Positions 1 to 9,618 are shown, counted from the stretch's first letter. The stretch is DNA of 34,850 nt from Frankiaceae bacterium (GCA_017882765.1 JADGOW010000003.1:1-34850); one strand, 5' to 3'. The notes: generated from the letters alone by a model not told the origin. Translations and numbers: made by a program.

Positions 1-1
1 C

Positions 2-185
2 GGTGATGGGATCCATGACCAGGCCCGCATCTCCGACGAGTGCCCAGCCGGGCCCGAACGGCCGCCGGAACGCGTTGGGCAGGTCGGGCGTGGCGCGCAC
101 ACGCTCGGCCCGCCAGCGGTCGTGGCGTCCTCCGAGGCGTCGCTTGAGGGCGTCCGCGGGTGGCAGGTGCTCGGGAATGCTGCCA
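2..185 (-). pseudogene. FAD-dependent monooxygenase/geranylgeranyl-reductase-like fragment, running off the left window edge and lacking its N-terminal part
   Basis: My reverse-strand translation gives ...RAERVRATPDLPNAFRRPFGPGWALVGDAGLVMDPIT, matching the family motif GPGWALVGDAG.xxDPIT. The upstream sequence is explained by a + strand ATPase-like coding fragment. Upstream boundary is uncertain. Confidence 0.5.
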
Positions 186-1290
186 TGATCGCTGAGGCGG
201 CGGCGGCCGCAGGCGATGAGCCCTTGTGCTTGCGCCTCTACGACAAGTTGGCTCCTCACGCCGGCGACATCGTCGTCACCGGGGGAGCAGTGAACGTGGC
301 CGGCCCCGTCTCGCTCTACCTGGGGCTGCTCGCGCCGTGCCTCGGCCGGCGCAGCGACGGGCGGCCCATTTGAGGCACGCGATCGACGCGAGCGAGCGGC
401 TGGACGCGCGGCCCTGGGCGGCGCGGGCTCGTTTCGAGTTGGCGCGCCTCCCGCGCCGCGAGCCAGGTGATGCGGACGGGGTCGAGCACCTGGCCGGCGC
501 TTCAGCCGGTGCGGCGGAGCGGATGGGCATGACGAGGCTGGCGGAGCGCGCCCGTGCGCTCCTGCCGGTTGGGGCGGGCGCGGTCCGGACGGCGAGGCCG
601 ACCGTGCCAGCCATGCCGACCGTGTCGACCGTGTCGACCGTGCCAGCCATGCCGACCGTGCCAGCCATGCCTTTGGCGCCCTCTGCGTCCCCTGTCCCGG
701 ACGCCGTGCCTCCGGCGCCCTCACCATCCCCTGCCGGGAACGCGTTCACCAGCCAGGAAAACGCGTTCAGCCGCCAGGAAGACGTGTGGACGCTTGCCTT
801 CGCCGGGTCCGTGATCCGCCTTCCCGATGCGAAGGGTCTGCGCGACATCGCCCGCCTGCTTGCGACGCCGCGCCGCGACGTCGCCGCGACTGCCCTGCTG
901 GGCGCGGGCACCGAGGTGGAAGCGGCGATGGGAGCCGACGTCCTGCTCGACGAGGAGGCCATCCGTTCGTACCGGTGGCTGCTGACGTCGCTGGAGGCCG
1001 AACTCCAAGCCGCAGATGCGGCCGGGGACGAGGCCCGAAGCGCCCAGGCACAGTCCGAACGGGATGCGCTCGTAGCCGGGCTCAGCAGCGCCCGTGGCCT
1101 CGCGGGGCGACCCCGGCGGCTCGGTGACTCCGGGGAGCGCGCGCGCAAGGCCGTCACCGCGCGGATCCGGGACAGCCTGAGCCGCATCCAGGCACGCCAC
1201 CCCGCGCTCGGCGACCATCTGCGCCAGTCGATCGTCACGGGCACCTACTGCGCCTACCGCCCGGACGCAGACATCGACTGGCGCCTCTGA
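150..1290 (+). pseudogene. C-terminal part of an AAA/ATPase-type (LuxR/AfsR/adenylate-cyclase-associated) regulator, apparently frameshifted near 350-370
   Basis: Frame 2 (ORF 122-373) encodes GWQVLGNAAMIAEAAAAAGDEPLCLRLYDKLAPHAGDIVVTGGAVNVAGPVSLYLGLLA. Frame 1 (ORF 226-1290) continues with HLRHAIDASERLDARPWAARARFELARL, the usual continuation in these ATPases. Confidence 0.55.
604..669 (+). repeat. 9/15-bp micro-repeats encoding PTVPAMPTVSTVSTVPAMPTVPAMP
   Basis: Repeated gtgccagccatgccgacc / gtgtcgacc units. Confidence 0.8.
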
Positions 1291-1399
1291 CCCGACGTCG
1301 CGAGTCCGGCGAGGTGGCGGGGATCGGGAATGTTCCGTCAGCGCACGCAGCAGGCTGCGGACCCCTGGTCTGGGAGCTTCCCAGTCATGACATCTACGG

Positions 1400-1532
1400 C
1401 AAGCAACTTGCCGCCGCGGTCAACGGGGCTATCGGCGAGGCGGGAATCACCATCGAGGATCTTTTCGGTGAGGGCGACCGAGTGGCAGCCCGCTTCACGC
1501 TCAGCGGGATCCATGGCGGCAACACTGCGGCC
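1400..1532 (+). pseudogene. SnoaL-like/ester cyclase fragment
   Basis: Translation EAGITIEDLFGEGDRVAARFTLSGIHGG resembles the SnoaL-like motif xVTIEDxxAEGDKVVxRxTxxGTHxG. Flanks do not continue the family. Confidence 0.5.
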
Positions 1533-1556
1533 CAACCCGCTCCGCCGTCCTGCAAC

Positions 1557-2003
1557 TCAGCCGTACTGCAGCGACCCCGGCGTCGTCAACCGCTCACCCG
1601 TCTCGAGCCAGGTCTTCAGGCCGGACAGGATCATCGGCCAGCCGCCGTAGAGCTCAGCGTTGGCTCCCTCGCGAAGTTCGTCGTGCGTCACGGTGAGGCG
1701 GCAGGAGTCGCCGACGGGCTCGATCTCCCAGGTGACCCTGGATGCGCCCTCGCGCTTAACGTCCTCGCTCCAGAGCGCGACCATGCTCTGAACCAGCCGG
1801 CGCGGCGGGTCCACTTCGAGGTTCTCCCCTTCGCCCACCAGCCCGGGGGCTTTCGGACTGCCCATCTCGAAGCGGGAGCCCGGCGTCCAGTCGGAGCGGA
1901 TGCTCGCGCCGAAGTTGTACTTGCTTCTGATGTCAGCGTCCGTGATGGCCTCCCAAAGGCGCTCCGGGGTCGTGCGGATGTAGATCTCGTAGACCTTCTC
2001 CAT
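1557..2003 (-). CDS. SRPBCC/AHSA1-family (activator of Hsp90 ATPase homolog) protein
   Basis: MEKVYEIYIRTTPERLWEAITDADIRSKYNFGASIRSDWTPGSRFEMGSP... is a typical AHSA1 N-terminus. GGGAGAG lies upstream of ATG 2003. Confidence 0.85.
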   Translation of the reverse strand: MEKVYEIYIRTTPERLWEAITDADIRSKYNFGASIRSDWTPGSRFEMGSPKAPGLVGEGENLEVDPPRRLVQSMVALWSEDVKREGASRVTWEIEPVGDSCRLTVTHDELREGANAELYGGWPMILSGLKTWLETGERLTTPGSLQYG

Positions 2004-2122
2004 GGGACTCTCCCGTCTCATCCAGACCACTGGGCGCTGCGGCTCAGGGTGCAGCGTGGCTGCGGAGTTGCTCGGACGAGCTTCCGCAAGGACGGGCCGC
2101 TCACGCCGCGGCCGTGCTCTCG

Positions 2123-2152
2123 AAGATAGGTGACTGTTTGGTCACATGTCAA
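2123..2152 (-). promoter_or_regulatory. Promoter-like TTGACA-N18-TATCTT with palindrome GTGACcaaacaGTCAC in the spacer
   Basis: Reverse strand reads TTGACATGTGACCAAACAGTCACCTATCTT. Palindrome at 2130-2145; upstream of the SRPBCC gene. Confidence 0.5.
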
Positions 2153-2268
2153 CCGGCCGCCGAGGCTGCCCTCATTTGCTCGGGGCGGCGCATTCGCGGC
2201 GCCCGACACACAGCTGCACCGCCAAGTCGAAATGTCACGGTTTCCGAACCACCACACTCGGTGCAATT

Positions 2269-2374
2269 GGGACTGATCTTGTGCAGGTGTGTGCTCGGCG
2301 GCGGGACGAACTGGGGTATTAGGGACTGATCTTGTGCAGGTGTGTGCTCGGCGGCGGGACGAACTGGGGTCTTA
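2269..2374. repeat. 53-bp direct tandem duplication (2 copies, 1 mismatch)
   Basis: gggactgatcttgtgcaggtgtgtgctcggcggcgggacgaactggggt(a/c)tta at 2269-2321 and 2322-2374. Confidence 0.95.
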
Positions 2375-2440
2375 CGGGATCAGGGTCCTGACCCCGGGTG
2401 TCGCTCGACCCGCGTGGACGCAGCCCGCCTCGCAGCCAAG

Positions 2441-2478
2441 GGCGCCATGGGTGTGTGCGAACTCACACCCATGGCGCC
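2441..2478. repeat. Perfect 15-bp inverted repeat with 8-nt loop
   Basis: ggcgccatgggtgtg - tgcgaact - cacacccatggcgcc. Confidence 0.95.
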
Positions 2479-2686
2479 ATTGTGGAATCGTCCGGATAGT
2501 CCCATTCGGCGCAGCCCTGTGCGAGAATGATCGCTGAGAGCGGGAGAGCCGAACGGTGTCCCCGACTTTGGTCCACGGCACGTCGTAACCCGGGAAGTAG
2601 CGAGGGTTGCGACAGGATCAGCGCGTGTCCTGCGCCGCCGCCGCCACAACCGCCGGAGGGCTCGTCATGAACACCGGCAGCGGTGG

Positions 2687-4255
2687 TTGCCGCCTGTGAC
2701 CACCCGACAAGAGATCGCTATCCCAGCGCAGGTGGGCGAGCGGGCCCTCCGTAATGCGCCCGCGACCCCGCGCGCCCGGCCCGGGTTCCTGGAGCGGCTG
2801 GGGTCGTTTCGGCTCGCGGCCGTCGGCGCCCTGGCCGCGGTGACCTTCGTCTGCCTGTTCGGGCACACCCATGTCGTGCCGGGCCAGATCCCCCCGTCGA
2901 GCTGGTTCGGGCTGCTGTCCGTGCCGGGCAGCGTGGCGACCCGCGGTTTCCTGTCCATCGCTGCGTGGATGGCCGCAATCCTGCTGGCATTGTGCTGGTA
3001 CGGCTTCATGCGTAACGCCCTCGCCGGTCGCCTCTCGGTACGCGTGGCCGCCGCGACAGCTGCGGTCTGGGCCGCACCGTTCGCGATCGGCCCCCCGCTC
3101 ACCAGCCTCGACATCTACAGCTTCGCGGCGCAGGGCAAGTTGCTCCAGGGTGGCCACAGCCCGTACGTGCGGGGCCCGGCGGCTCTGGGTCAGGGGGATT
3201 TCCTTGCTGCCGTGGACCCGAGGTGGCGAAATGCCTTGTCGCCCTACGGGCCGGTGGGCTTGCGGTTCGAGTGGCTGAGCGCGCTGCTGGGGCGGGGTGA
3301 CGCGACGGCTACTGTCGTGTGGCTCCGGGTCCTGACGATCCTGTGCGTCGCGGGGGCCATCGTCCTGGCCGTCGCGCTCGCCAGTCCCGCCCGCCGGCCG
3401 CTGACGGTCGTCCTGCTGGCAATGAACCCGCTTCTGCTTGTGACCGGGGTGTCCGCCGGACACCTTGAGGCGCTGATGCTGGTAATGATGCTGGCAGCGG
3501 TCCTGGCCGAGCGAAGGCACCGACCGGTCCTGGCGCTGGTGCTCTCGGTTGCCGCCGGGCTCGTCAAAGCGCCGGCGCTGCTGCTGACGGTCTTCCTGGT
3601 GGTCGAGCACCTACGTGCTGCCGCGCCCTACCGCGCCCGCCGTTTCACGGCACTTCGTGACGGCGCCGCGGTGGTCGGGGCGTTGGCGGCGGGCACGCTC
3701 CTCATCCCGAAGGGATGGGGATGGATCGGCACCGCGGTGCAGACGCCCGCCAGCGGGCGTGCCCTGTGGACGCCGAGCACGGCCGTCGCCGAGGTATTCA
3801 CCGCCTTCGGCCGGTGGTTCGGCGTCGACCCTTCGTTGGACCACGTCCTGTCGGTCACCCGCCTGATCGGTGACGTCGCCGCGCTCGCCGTCGTGATCAT
3901 TCTGCTTCGGCGCCGCGGGAACTACGAGGCACGACTGGGCGCGGCTCTGGTAGCCGTTGCCGTGCTCGGGGTGGTGTTATATCCGTGGTATCTGCTGTGG
4001 GGAATCCCCATCTTGATCGTGAGCGCGAGGCGCCGCCTGACGAGCTTCGTCACCCTCGCCGTGGTGGTATTCGCAACCATCTACCTGTGGCCTGAGCCGA
4101 AGGAGGCGGTTGCAGCCGGCGGAGCCTTGGTCGGGACGCTAGGCAAGGATCCGCTGGTGGAGCTGCTGTTCTTGGTTACCGTGGCGGTCGCCGCGGCCCA
4201 GTTCCTGCTCTGGCGACGGGTGGTGAACACGCGGCTGGCCGCGCTTGCCGACTAG
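2687..4255 (+). CDS. Polytopic membrane glycosyltransferase, MptA/MptB-like (polyprenyl-phosphate-mannose-dependent) family
   Basis: Many TM segments; TSLDIYSFAAQGKLLQGGHSPYVRGPAAL...SPYGPVGLRFEW resembles MptB-type proteins. Start codon uncertain (TTG 2687 or GTG 2696). Confidence 0.7.
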   Translation: MPPVTTRQEIAIPAQVGERALRNAPATPRARPGFLERLGSFRLAAVGALAAVTFVCLFGHTHVVPGQIPPSSWFGLLSVPGSVATRGFLSIAAWMAAILLALCWYGFMRNALAGRLSVRVAAATAAVWAAPFAIGPPLTSLDIYSFAAQGKLLQGGHSPYVRGPAALGQGDFLAAVDPRWRNALSPYGPVGLRFEWLSALLGRGDATATVVWLRVLTILCVAGAIVLAVALASPARRPLTVVLLAMNPLLLVTGVSAGHLEALMLVMMLAAVLAERRHRPVLALVLSVAAGLVKAPALLLTVFLVVEHLRAAAPYRARRFTALRDGAAVVGALAAGTLLIPKGWGWIGTAVQTPASGRALWTPSTAVAEVFTAFGRWFGVDPSLDHVLSVTRLIGDVAALAVVIILLRRRGNYEARLGAALVAVAVLGVVLYPWYLLWGIPILIVSARRRLTSFVTLAVVVFATIYLWPEPKEAVAAGGALVGTLGKDPLVELLFLVTVAVAAAQFLLWRRVVNTRLAALAD

Positions 4256-4273
4256 CCCCGCCGACTAGCCCCG
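4248..4273. repeat. 13-bp tandem duplication spanning the stop codon
   Basis: ccgactagccccg x2; the first copy contains the TAG stop of the membrane GT gene. Confidence 0.9.
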
Positions 4274-4293
4274 CCGCGCGCCTGCGTCCCGGC

Positions 4294-5763
4294 TCAGGTC
4301 TGACCAGGTTGCGAGATGGGCTCGGGCGGCAGGGCGGGCCACGGTGGCGGCGTGTAGGTGAGGTCCAGGCCGGTGGGCTTCTTGAACGCGGTCTGGATCT
4401 GCTCGTTGGTCGGCTTGTTGCCGCTGCTCACCCATCCGTCGAGCAGCTGGATCAGCGCCAGACGTTCAGTCGCCGTGAAATTGCAGTGCCCCGCACCATA
4501 GGGAGCCGTCTGGTAGGACGCGGGGGGCTTCGTGTAGAGCTGCACCAAGCTGTTGGTCTTGCCGTTGTCGCTGACCCGCTGTTTGAAGACCGATTCCTCG
4601 TAGACCGGCACGGCTGGGTCATACTCGGTGTGCAACGTGATCGTTGGAACCTTCAGCACCCCGGTCGGGTTCCCCATCTTGGTGTTTGCCGTCACCCTGG
4701 GTGCCTGCTCGAACTGGACGCGCTTGGCCTGATCGAGCTGGCTCAGCCACTCGTTCGCACTGCCGGGCCCGCCGAAGGCGTCGATCTGCTGCTTCTCCGC
4801 GGCCGTCACGCGGTTGGCGTAGGTGGCCTGCTCGTTGGTCGAGAAGTTGCCGCCGACCTGCGACTCGATGTTGGCCCGGCCGAGCGTCCCGAAGCCGAGC
4901 CCGGTCAGCAGCGCCTCGGCCTGCGCCTGCAGCTTGGACGCGGTGTTCGCGCCATCGGCCGTCGTCGTCTTGGTGGTGGCGTCGACGATGGACGCGACGG
5001 TGAGCAGCTTGCCGAGGTTCTCTTTGTTGAGCGTCTTTGCGCTCTGGGTGACGAGGTTGTAGACCTGCGTGAAGGCTGCGGCCGCCTGCTGCGAGTCAGC
5101 GTAGCCGTTGATCTGCAGGTTCGGCAGCAGCAGTTGCTGGACGCCGAACGCTCCGTCGAGGGCGAGGTCCATCGTCATGTTCGTGCCGGCCAGTACCCCG
5201 CATTGGGGGGCGGCCGCGGTGACCCACGGGTACTGCTCGGCTACCAGCTCGGTGATCAGCCCTCCGAGCGACTCTCCCCACACGTAGGTCCGCTTCGGCA
5301 GGCCCACATGCTCGACGAAGTAGTTGTATAGGTCGTTGGCCTCAGGGACGGCGACGGGCACGGCCCAGTTCTGCTGGCTGTAGGCGGAGCCGGCGAGGGC
5401 GTAGCCCTGGTCGAGCAGCGGCCCGACAACGGACCGGTCGTTCGGGTCCTTGGACGGCCCGTCGGGCGCGTAGGTGTCCGCGGGCTTGGCGTCCGGCACC
5501 GGGGGCGGCGGATCCAGCCGCAGCCCGTGGTTCCAGACCAGGAGCGTCCCGTTCCACTGGTTCGGCAGCTCGATCAGGAATTTGGCTCCGTTGATCTCAC
5601 CTGCGCACGGGATGTTCTGGCAGTTTGGTGAGCTGCCCGCGCTTGCGGACCCGGTGCTCGTGGGCCCGGCCGCCGGATTGCTGCTGCTGCCGCAGGCCGC
5701 GACAATCAGGGCGGACGACATGATTGCCGCCACGGGGAGGGTCGTGCGACGGCGAATCGCCAT
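4294..5763 (-). CDS. Secreted alpha/beta-hydrolase-like lipoprotein
   Basis: N-terminus MAIRRRTTLPVAAIMSSALIVAACGSSS carries a lipobox; GESLGG nucleophile-elbow motif (YVWGESLGGLITELVAEQYP). Confidence 0.75.
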   Translation of the reverse strand: MAIRRRTTLPVAAIMSSALIVAACGSSSNPAAGPTSTGSASAGSSPNCQNIPCAGEINGAKFLIELPNQWNGTLLVWNHGLRLDPPPPVPDAKPADTYAPDGPSKDPNDRSVVGPLLDQGYALAGSAYSQQNWAVPVAVPEANDLYNYFVEHVGLPKRTYVWGESLGGLITELVAEQYPWVTAAAPQCGVLAGTNMTMDLALDGAFGVQQLLLPNLQINGYADSQQAAAAFTQVYNLVTQSAKTLNKENLGKLLTVASIVDATTKTTTADGANTASKLQAQAEALLTGLGFGTLGRANIESQVGGNFSTNEQATYANRVTAAEKQQIDAFGGPGSANEWLSQLDQAKRVQFEQAPRVTANTKMGNPTGVLKVPTITLHTEYDPAVPVYEESVFKQRVSDNGKTNSLVQLYTKPPASYQTAPYGAGHCNFTATERLALIQLLDGWVSSGNKPTNEQIQTAFKKPTGLDLTYTPPPWPALPPEPISQPGQT

Positions 5764-5942
5764 CGGTACTCCTTGTTCGGCTCAACTGGTCGGGCTCGCC
5801 GAGCCGGCAGCCCCAAACCCAGGCTAGAACCCACCCTTTCGGGCATTTCGGTCGGCCCCTGACAAACCGGCCGCCCGTGTCCGGAGCAACCCGGACGTCC
5901 ACGCTGACGCCCGGCGCCGGCAGCCGGCCTGCTTCGCCTCTG

Positions 5943-6028
5943 CGGAGGATGCGAGATTCGAACTCGCGAGGGGTTGCCCCCAACACGCTTTCCAAGCGTG
6001 CGCCCTAGGCCAACTAGGCGAATCCTCC
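5943..6028 (-). tRNA. tRNA-Ser (anticodon GGA)
   Basis: Reverse strand GGAGGATTCGCCTAG...CGCTTGGAAAGCG...GAGTTCGAATCTCGCATCCTCCG: 7-bp acceptor stem, long variable arm, TTCGAATC. Confidence 0.93.
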
Positions 6029-6204
6029 GAGGTGATTCTAAGCGGCAGCCGTAGCGGCGCCAGCGTGCGCGCGACTTCGCGGAGTGGGGAGCGTTAACGG
6101 TGCCAGAGCCCCGCTAAGTCTCCCCACTCGCGTGGTGGGTGCGTGCGTCACGGACCGAAGCGGCTCTGGCCGACCAGCGCACCCGCGGCGGTTACAGTGA
6201 CAGT

Positions 6205-6293
6205 GGCCCCTCGCGCGGCGCCACCCCTGTGAACCCCCCCAGGGCCGGAAGGCAGCAAGGGTCAGCAGGCTCTGGCGGGTGCGCGAGGGGTCC
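6205..6293 (+). ncRNA. ffs: Small SRP RNA (4.5S-type)
   Basis: Conserved GTGAACCCCCCCAGGGCCGGAAGGCAGCAAGGGTCAGCAGGCTCTGG core with terminal stem CCCCTCGCGC/GCGCGAGGGG; sits upstream of dnaX as in other actinobacteria. Confidence 0.92.
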
Positions 6294-6392
6294 TCCTGGT
6301 GCGACCCCCAGCGCTCGCTGTCCCCCGAAGATGCTGTCCCCCGAAGACGCGACGGGGCCTGCCGCGGGCCGTTCGGATGGCAGGCTGTGCCC

Positions 6393-8396
6393 GTGGCCCT
6401 CTACAACCGCCACCGACCGCGGACGTTCGCCGAGGTCATCGGCCAAGACCATGTGACCGATGCGCTCAGACAAGCGCTGCGCACCGGTCGCGTCCACCAT
6501 GCCTACTTGTTCAGCGGTCCCCGGGGCTGCGGGAAGACCTCGAGCGCGCGCATCCTCGCCGCGTCCCTGAACTGCGTGGACGGCCCCACGCCGGATCCGT
6601 GCGGCGAGTGCGACCACTGTGTGTCCATCCGGCTCGGCTCGTCCCTCGACGTGATCGAGATCGACGCCGCGTCGCACGGCGGCGTCGAGGACGCCCGTGA
6701 CCTGCGCGAGCGTGCCTACTTCGCCCCTGCCTCGGCCCGCTACAAGGTCTACGTCGTCGACGAGGCGCACATGGTGACCCGGGAGGGCTTCAACGCTCTG
6801 CTCAAGGTCGTCGAGGAGCCGCCGCCGTACCTGAAGTTCGTCTTCGCCACCACGGAGCCCGAAAAGGTCATCTCCACGATCCGCTCCCGGACGCACCACT
6901 ACCCCTTCCGTCTCGTCCCCCCAGGAGCGCTTCGGCGCCACCTGGAGATGATCTGCATCCGGGAGGGTGTCGACATCGACCCGGCTGTGCTGCCCGTGGT
7001 CGTTCGGGCCGGCGCCGGGTCGGTTCGCGACGCCCTGTCGGTTCTGGACCAGCTACTGGCGGGCGCCGGCGCGGAGGGTGTCACCTACGAGCGCGCTGCC
7101 GCGCTGCTGGGCGTGACCGACGCCGAGCTGCTCGACGAGGCGGTGGACGCGCTCGCCGCCCGCGACGGCGCCGCCCTGTTCGGTGTTTCGGGGCGGGTCA
7201 TCGAGGCGGGCCACGACTCCCGCCGGTTCCTCGCGGACCTGCTGGCCAGGTTGCGCGACCTGATCATCATTGACGCCGTCCCGGATGCGGAGGAGCGGGG
7301 GCTGCTGGAGACCTACGCTCCCGACCAGTTGGACAGGATGCGCGCGCAAGCCGGCCGGCTCGGCCCCGCTGAGCTGTCACGGGCCGCGGACGTCATGCAT
7401 GCCGGGCTCGTGGAGATGCGGGGGACGGCCAGCCCGCGGCTACTGCTGGAGCTCGTACTGGCCCGCGTCCTGCTGCCGGAGGGCGGTCGTGACCAGGCGG
7501 CCCTTCTGGTGCGCATCGAACGGCTGGAGCGCAGGTTCCAGCTGGCCGGCGACACAGGTGACGCCGGTGGGCGTTCGCGGGGCAGCGTCGCACCCACGGC
7601 ACCGCGCGCCGCGTCCGCCACCCCCGCGCCGGCGATCGCAGCGGGGGACGACCGTCCCGCGCAGCCGGTGCCTCAGCCTGAGGCGAACCGTCCCGAACGC
7701 GATGGCCGGGACGCCCCACCGTCAGCTGGACGGGATGGCGGGCCCGCGGCGGGCGGTGCCGTCGACGCCACCGGGCTGCGTCAGGTGTGGGAGCAGGTGC
7801 TGGCGGCAGTGCGTGCGCGCAAGCGCACCACCGAGGCCCTGCTGGCCCACGCTCAGGTGACCGGCGTGCGCGGTTCCGAGGTAGTCGTGCGCTTCTCGAC
7901 GAGCCATATCGCGCGGCTGTTCGCGACGGGGGTGAACCTGGACGTGTTGGCCGACGCGCTGCGTGAGGTCGTCGGCGGCCAGTGGCGGGTCGTCATCGAG
8001 GGCGGTGACGAGCCAGGCGGGCAGTCCGACGCCGGCCGCAACCGGGCTCCCGGCCCGCGTGGCCCGTCCCGGGGACGTGGGTCACCAGTTCAAGGAACGC
8101 CAGGTCAAGGAACGCCAGGTCACGGACAGCCGACCCACGGCAGCGCAGGTCGCGCGGACGCGACGGACGTGGGGTGGCCCGTTCCCGGCCCGCCAGCGCC
8201 CTCGGCGCCTTTCGACGACCCGTTCAGCGAACCTGGCAACGGCGACCCGGGCAACGGCGACCCGGGCGGTGCCGGCCCGGGCAACGACGACCCGACTGGC
8301 CACGGTGACTCCCACGCACAGGCGATGAGCCTGCTTCGCCAGGGGCTCGGGGCGCACGTCCTGCAGGACTCTGCGGGCGACCCCACCCCCTCCTGA
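6393..8396 (+). CDS. dnaX: DNA polymerase III subunit gamma/tau
   Basis: [70 protein letters not shown] start at 6393 chosen. Confidence 0.97.
   Translation: MALYNRHRPRTFAEVIGQDHVTDALRQALRTGRVHHAYLFSGPRGCGKTSSARILAASLNCVDGPTPDPCGECDHCVSIRLGSSLDVIEIDAASHGGVEDARDLRERAYFAPASARYKVYVVDEAHMVTREGFNALLKVVEEPPPYLKFVFATTEPEKVISTIRSRTHHYPFRLVPPGALRRHLEMICIREGVDIDPAVLPVVVRAGAGSVRDALSVLDQLLAGAGAEGVTYERAAALLGVTDAELLDEAVDALAARDGAALFGVSGRVIEAGHDSRRFLADLLARLRDLIIIDAVPDAEERGLLETYAPDQLDRMRAQAGRLGPAELSRAADVMHAGLVEMRGTASPRLLLELVLARVLLPEGGRDQAALLVRIERLERRFQLAGDTGDAGGRSRGSVAPTAPRAASATPAPAIAAGDDRPAQPVPQPEANRPERDGRDAPPSAGRDGGPAAGGAVDATGLRQVWEQVLAAVRARKRTTEALLAHAQVTGVRGSEVVVRFSTSHIARLFATGVNLDVLADALREVVGGQWRVVIEGGDEPGGQSDAGRNRAPGPRGPSRGRGSPVQGTPGQGTPGHGQPTHGSAGRADATDVGWPVPGPPAPSAPFDDPFSEPGNGDPGNGDPGGAGPGNDDPTGHGDSHAQAMSLLRQGLGAHVLQDSAGDPTPS
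8085..8129 (+). repeat. 15-bp imperfect tandem repeat x3 within the dnaX tail
   Basis: ccagttcaaggaacg / ccaggtcaaggaacg / ccaggtcacggacag. Confidence 0.85.
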
Positions 8397-8491
8397 GTCG
8401 CCGGGACGGGAACCGAGCCACGCCTCAGCGAGGTCCGGAGGTTGGCCGAGGAGCAGTTAGGCTGGCCGCGCAGACGATCCGAGGGGGAGCG

Positions 8492-8962
8492 GTGCCCGAC
8501 CCGAGCATGCCGTCCGGCGAGCAGCCCAGCATGCAGGGGCTGCTTCAGCAGGCGCTGAAGATGCAGGCCCAGCTCACGGCCGCCCAGGATGAGCTGGCCG
8601 CGGCCGAGGTCGAGGGCAGCGCGGGCGGCGGGCTCGTCACCGCGCGGATGACTGGTTCCGGCGAGCTGGTGGGGCTCGTCATCGACCCCGGCGCGGTCGA
8701 CCAGGAAGACACGGAGACGCTGGCCGACCTGGTGCTGGCGGCTGTCCGGGACGCTAGTCGTGAGGCGCGGCAGCTCGCCGCGGAGAAGATGGGCGTAGTG
8801 ACCGCCGGCCTGGGCGCCCCGGGCGGGCTGGGCGCCCTCAGCGGCCTGGGCGCCCCGGGCGGGCTGGGCGCCCTCAGCGGGCTGGGTGGGCCCGGCGAAC
8901 TCGGTCGTCTCGGCGGGCTGGGCACCCCGGCGGGCTCAGCTTCCCTGCCCGACCCCCCGTGA
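8492..8962 (+). CDS. ybaB: YbaB/EbfC nucleoid-associated protein with Gly-Leu-rich C-terminal extension
   Basis: [57 protein letters not shown]...; between dnaX and recR. Confidence 0.92.
   Translation: MPDPSMPSGEQPSMQGLLQQALKMQAQLTAAQDELAAAEVEGSAGGGLVTARMTGSGELVGLVIDPGAVDQEDTETLADLVLAAVRDASREARQLAAEKMGVVTAGLGAPGGLGALSGLGAPGGLGALSGLGGPGELGRLGGLGTPAGSASLPDPP
8809..8880 (+). repeat. Perfect 36-bp tandem duplication within the ybaB coding tail
   Basis: cctgggcgccccgggcgggctgggcgccctcagcgg at 8809-8844 and 8845-8880. Confidence 0.95.
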
Positions 8963-8972
8963 GGCTGGGGCC

Positions 8973-9572
8973 GTGTATGAAGGGGCCGTCCAGGACCTGA
9001 TCGACGAGCTGGGTCGCCTGCCGGGGATCGGGCCGAAGAGCGCGCAGCGCATCGCCTTCCACGTTCTCCAGGCGAGTGCCACCGACGTCAAGCGGCTTGC
9101 GGCAGTCCTCGTCGACGTGAAGGACAAGGTCCGGTTCTGCAAGGTGTGCGGCAATGTGAGCTCGGCTGAGCTGTGCCGGATCTGCGCCGATCCCCGCCGT
9201 GACCCGGCGCAGATCTGCGTGGTGGAGGAGCCGAAGGATGTCGTTGCGGTCGAGCGCACCCGCGAGTTCCGCGGCCGCTACCACGTCCTGGGCGGGGCGA
9301 TCAGCCCGATCGACGGGGTGGGGCCGGACGACCTGCGGATACGCGAGCTTCTCGCCCGGCTGGCGGATGGAACCGTCACCGAGGTCATCCTCGCGACCGA
9401 TCCCAATCTCGAGGGGGAGGCGACCGCGACCTACCTCGCGCGCCTCGTCAAGCCCATGGGCGTGCACGTGACGCGCCCGGCCAGCGGGCTGCCGGTCGGT
9501 GGCGACCTTGAGTACGCGGACGAGGTCACGCTGGGTCGCGCCTTCGAGGGACGCCGCCAGATCGACGTGTGA
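8973..9572 (+). CDS. recR: Recombination protein RecR
   Basis: [32 protein letters not shown], four-Cys zinc motif [16 protein letters not shown], Toprim region [14 protein letters not shown]...[18 protein letters not shown]. Confidence 0.97.
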   Translation: MYEGAVQDLIDELGRLPGIGPKSAQRIAFHVLQASATDVKRLAAVLVDVKDKVRFCKVCGNVSSAELCRICADPRRDPAQICVVEEPKDVVAVERTREFRGRYHVLGGAISPIDGVGPDDLRIRELLARLADGTVTEVILATDPNLEGEATATYLARLVKPMGVHVTRPASGLPVGGDLEYADEVTLGRAFEGRRQIDV

Positions 9573-9618
9573 GGACACGCCGTTCGGCCGCCCTCCGGCC
9601 CCGCGGGGCTGTTACCCG

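Noticed and set aside
721-1218. Minus-strand ORFs opposite the ATPase tail
   Set aside because: No recognisable domain; the plus frame fits the ATPase family better.
2018-2266. ArsR-type regulator upstream of the SRPBCC gene
   Set aside because: ORF translation shows no winged-helix/ArsR signature and it covers the promoter-like sequence.
4309-5331. Long + strand ORF (340 aa) antisense to the lipoprotein hydrolase
   Set aside because: High-GC shadow ORF. The minus frame has signal peptide, lipobox and hydrolase motifs; the + frame has none. The same reasoning rejects 17988-19418, 29070-30122, 22870-23850, 24604-25674, 30718-32016, 20837-22351, 11617-12612 and 24831-25997.
6393-8396. Programmed frameshift in dnaX (tau/gamma)
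   Set aside because: I saw no A/T-rich slippery heptamer plus stimulatory structure in this GC-rich gene.
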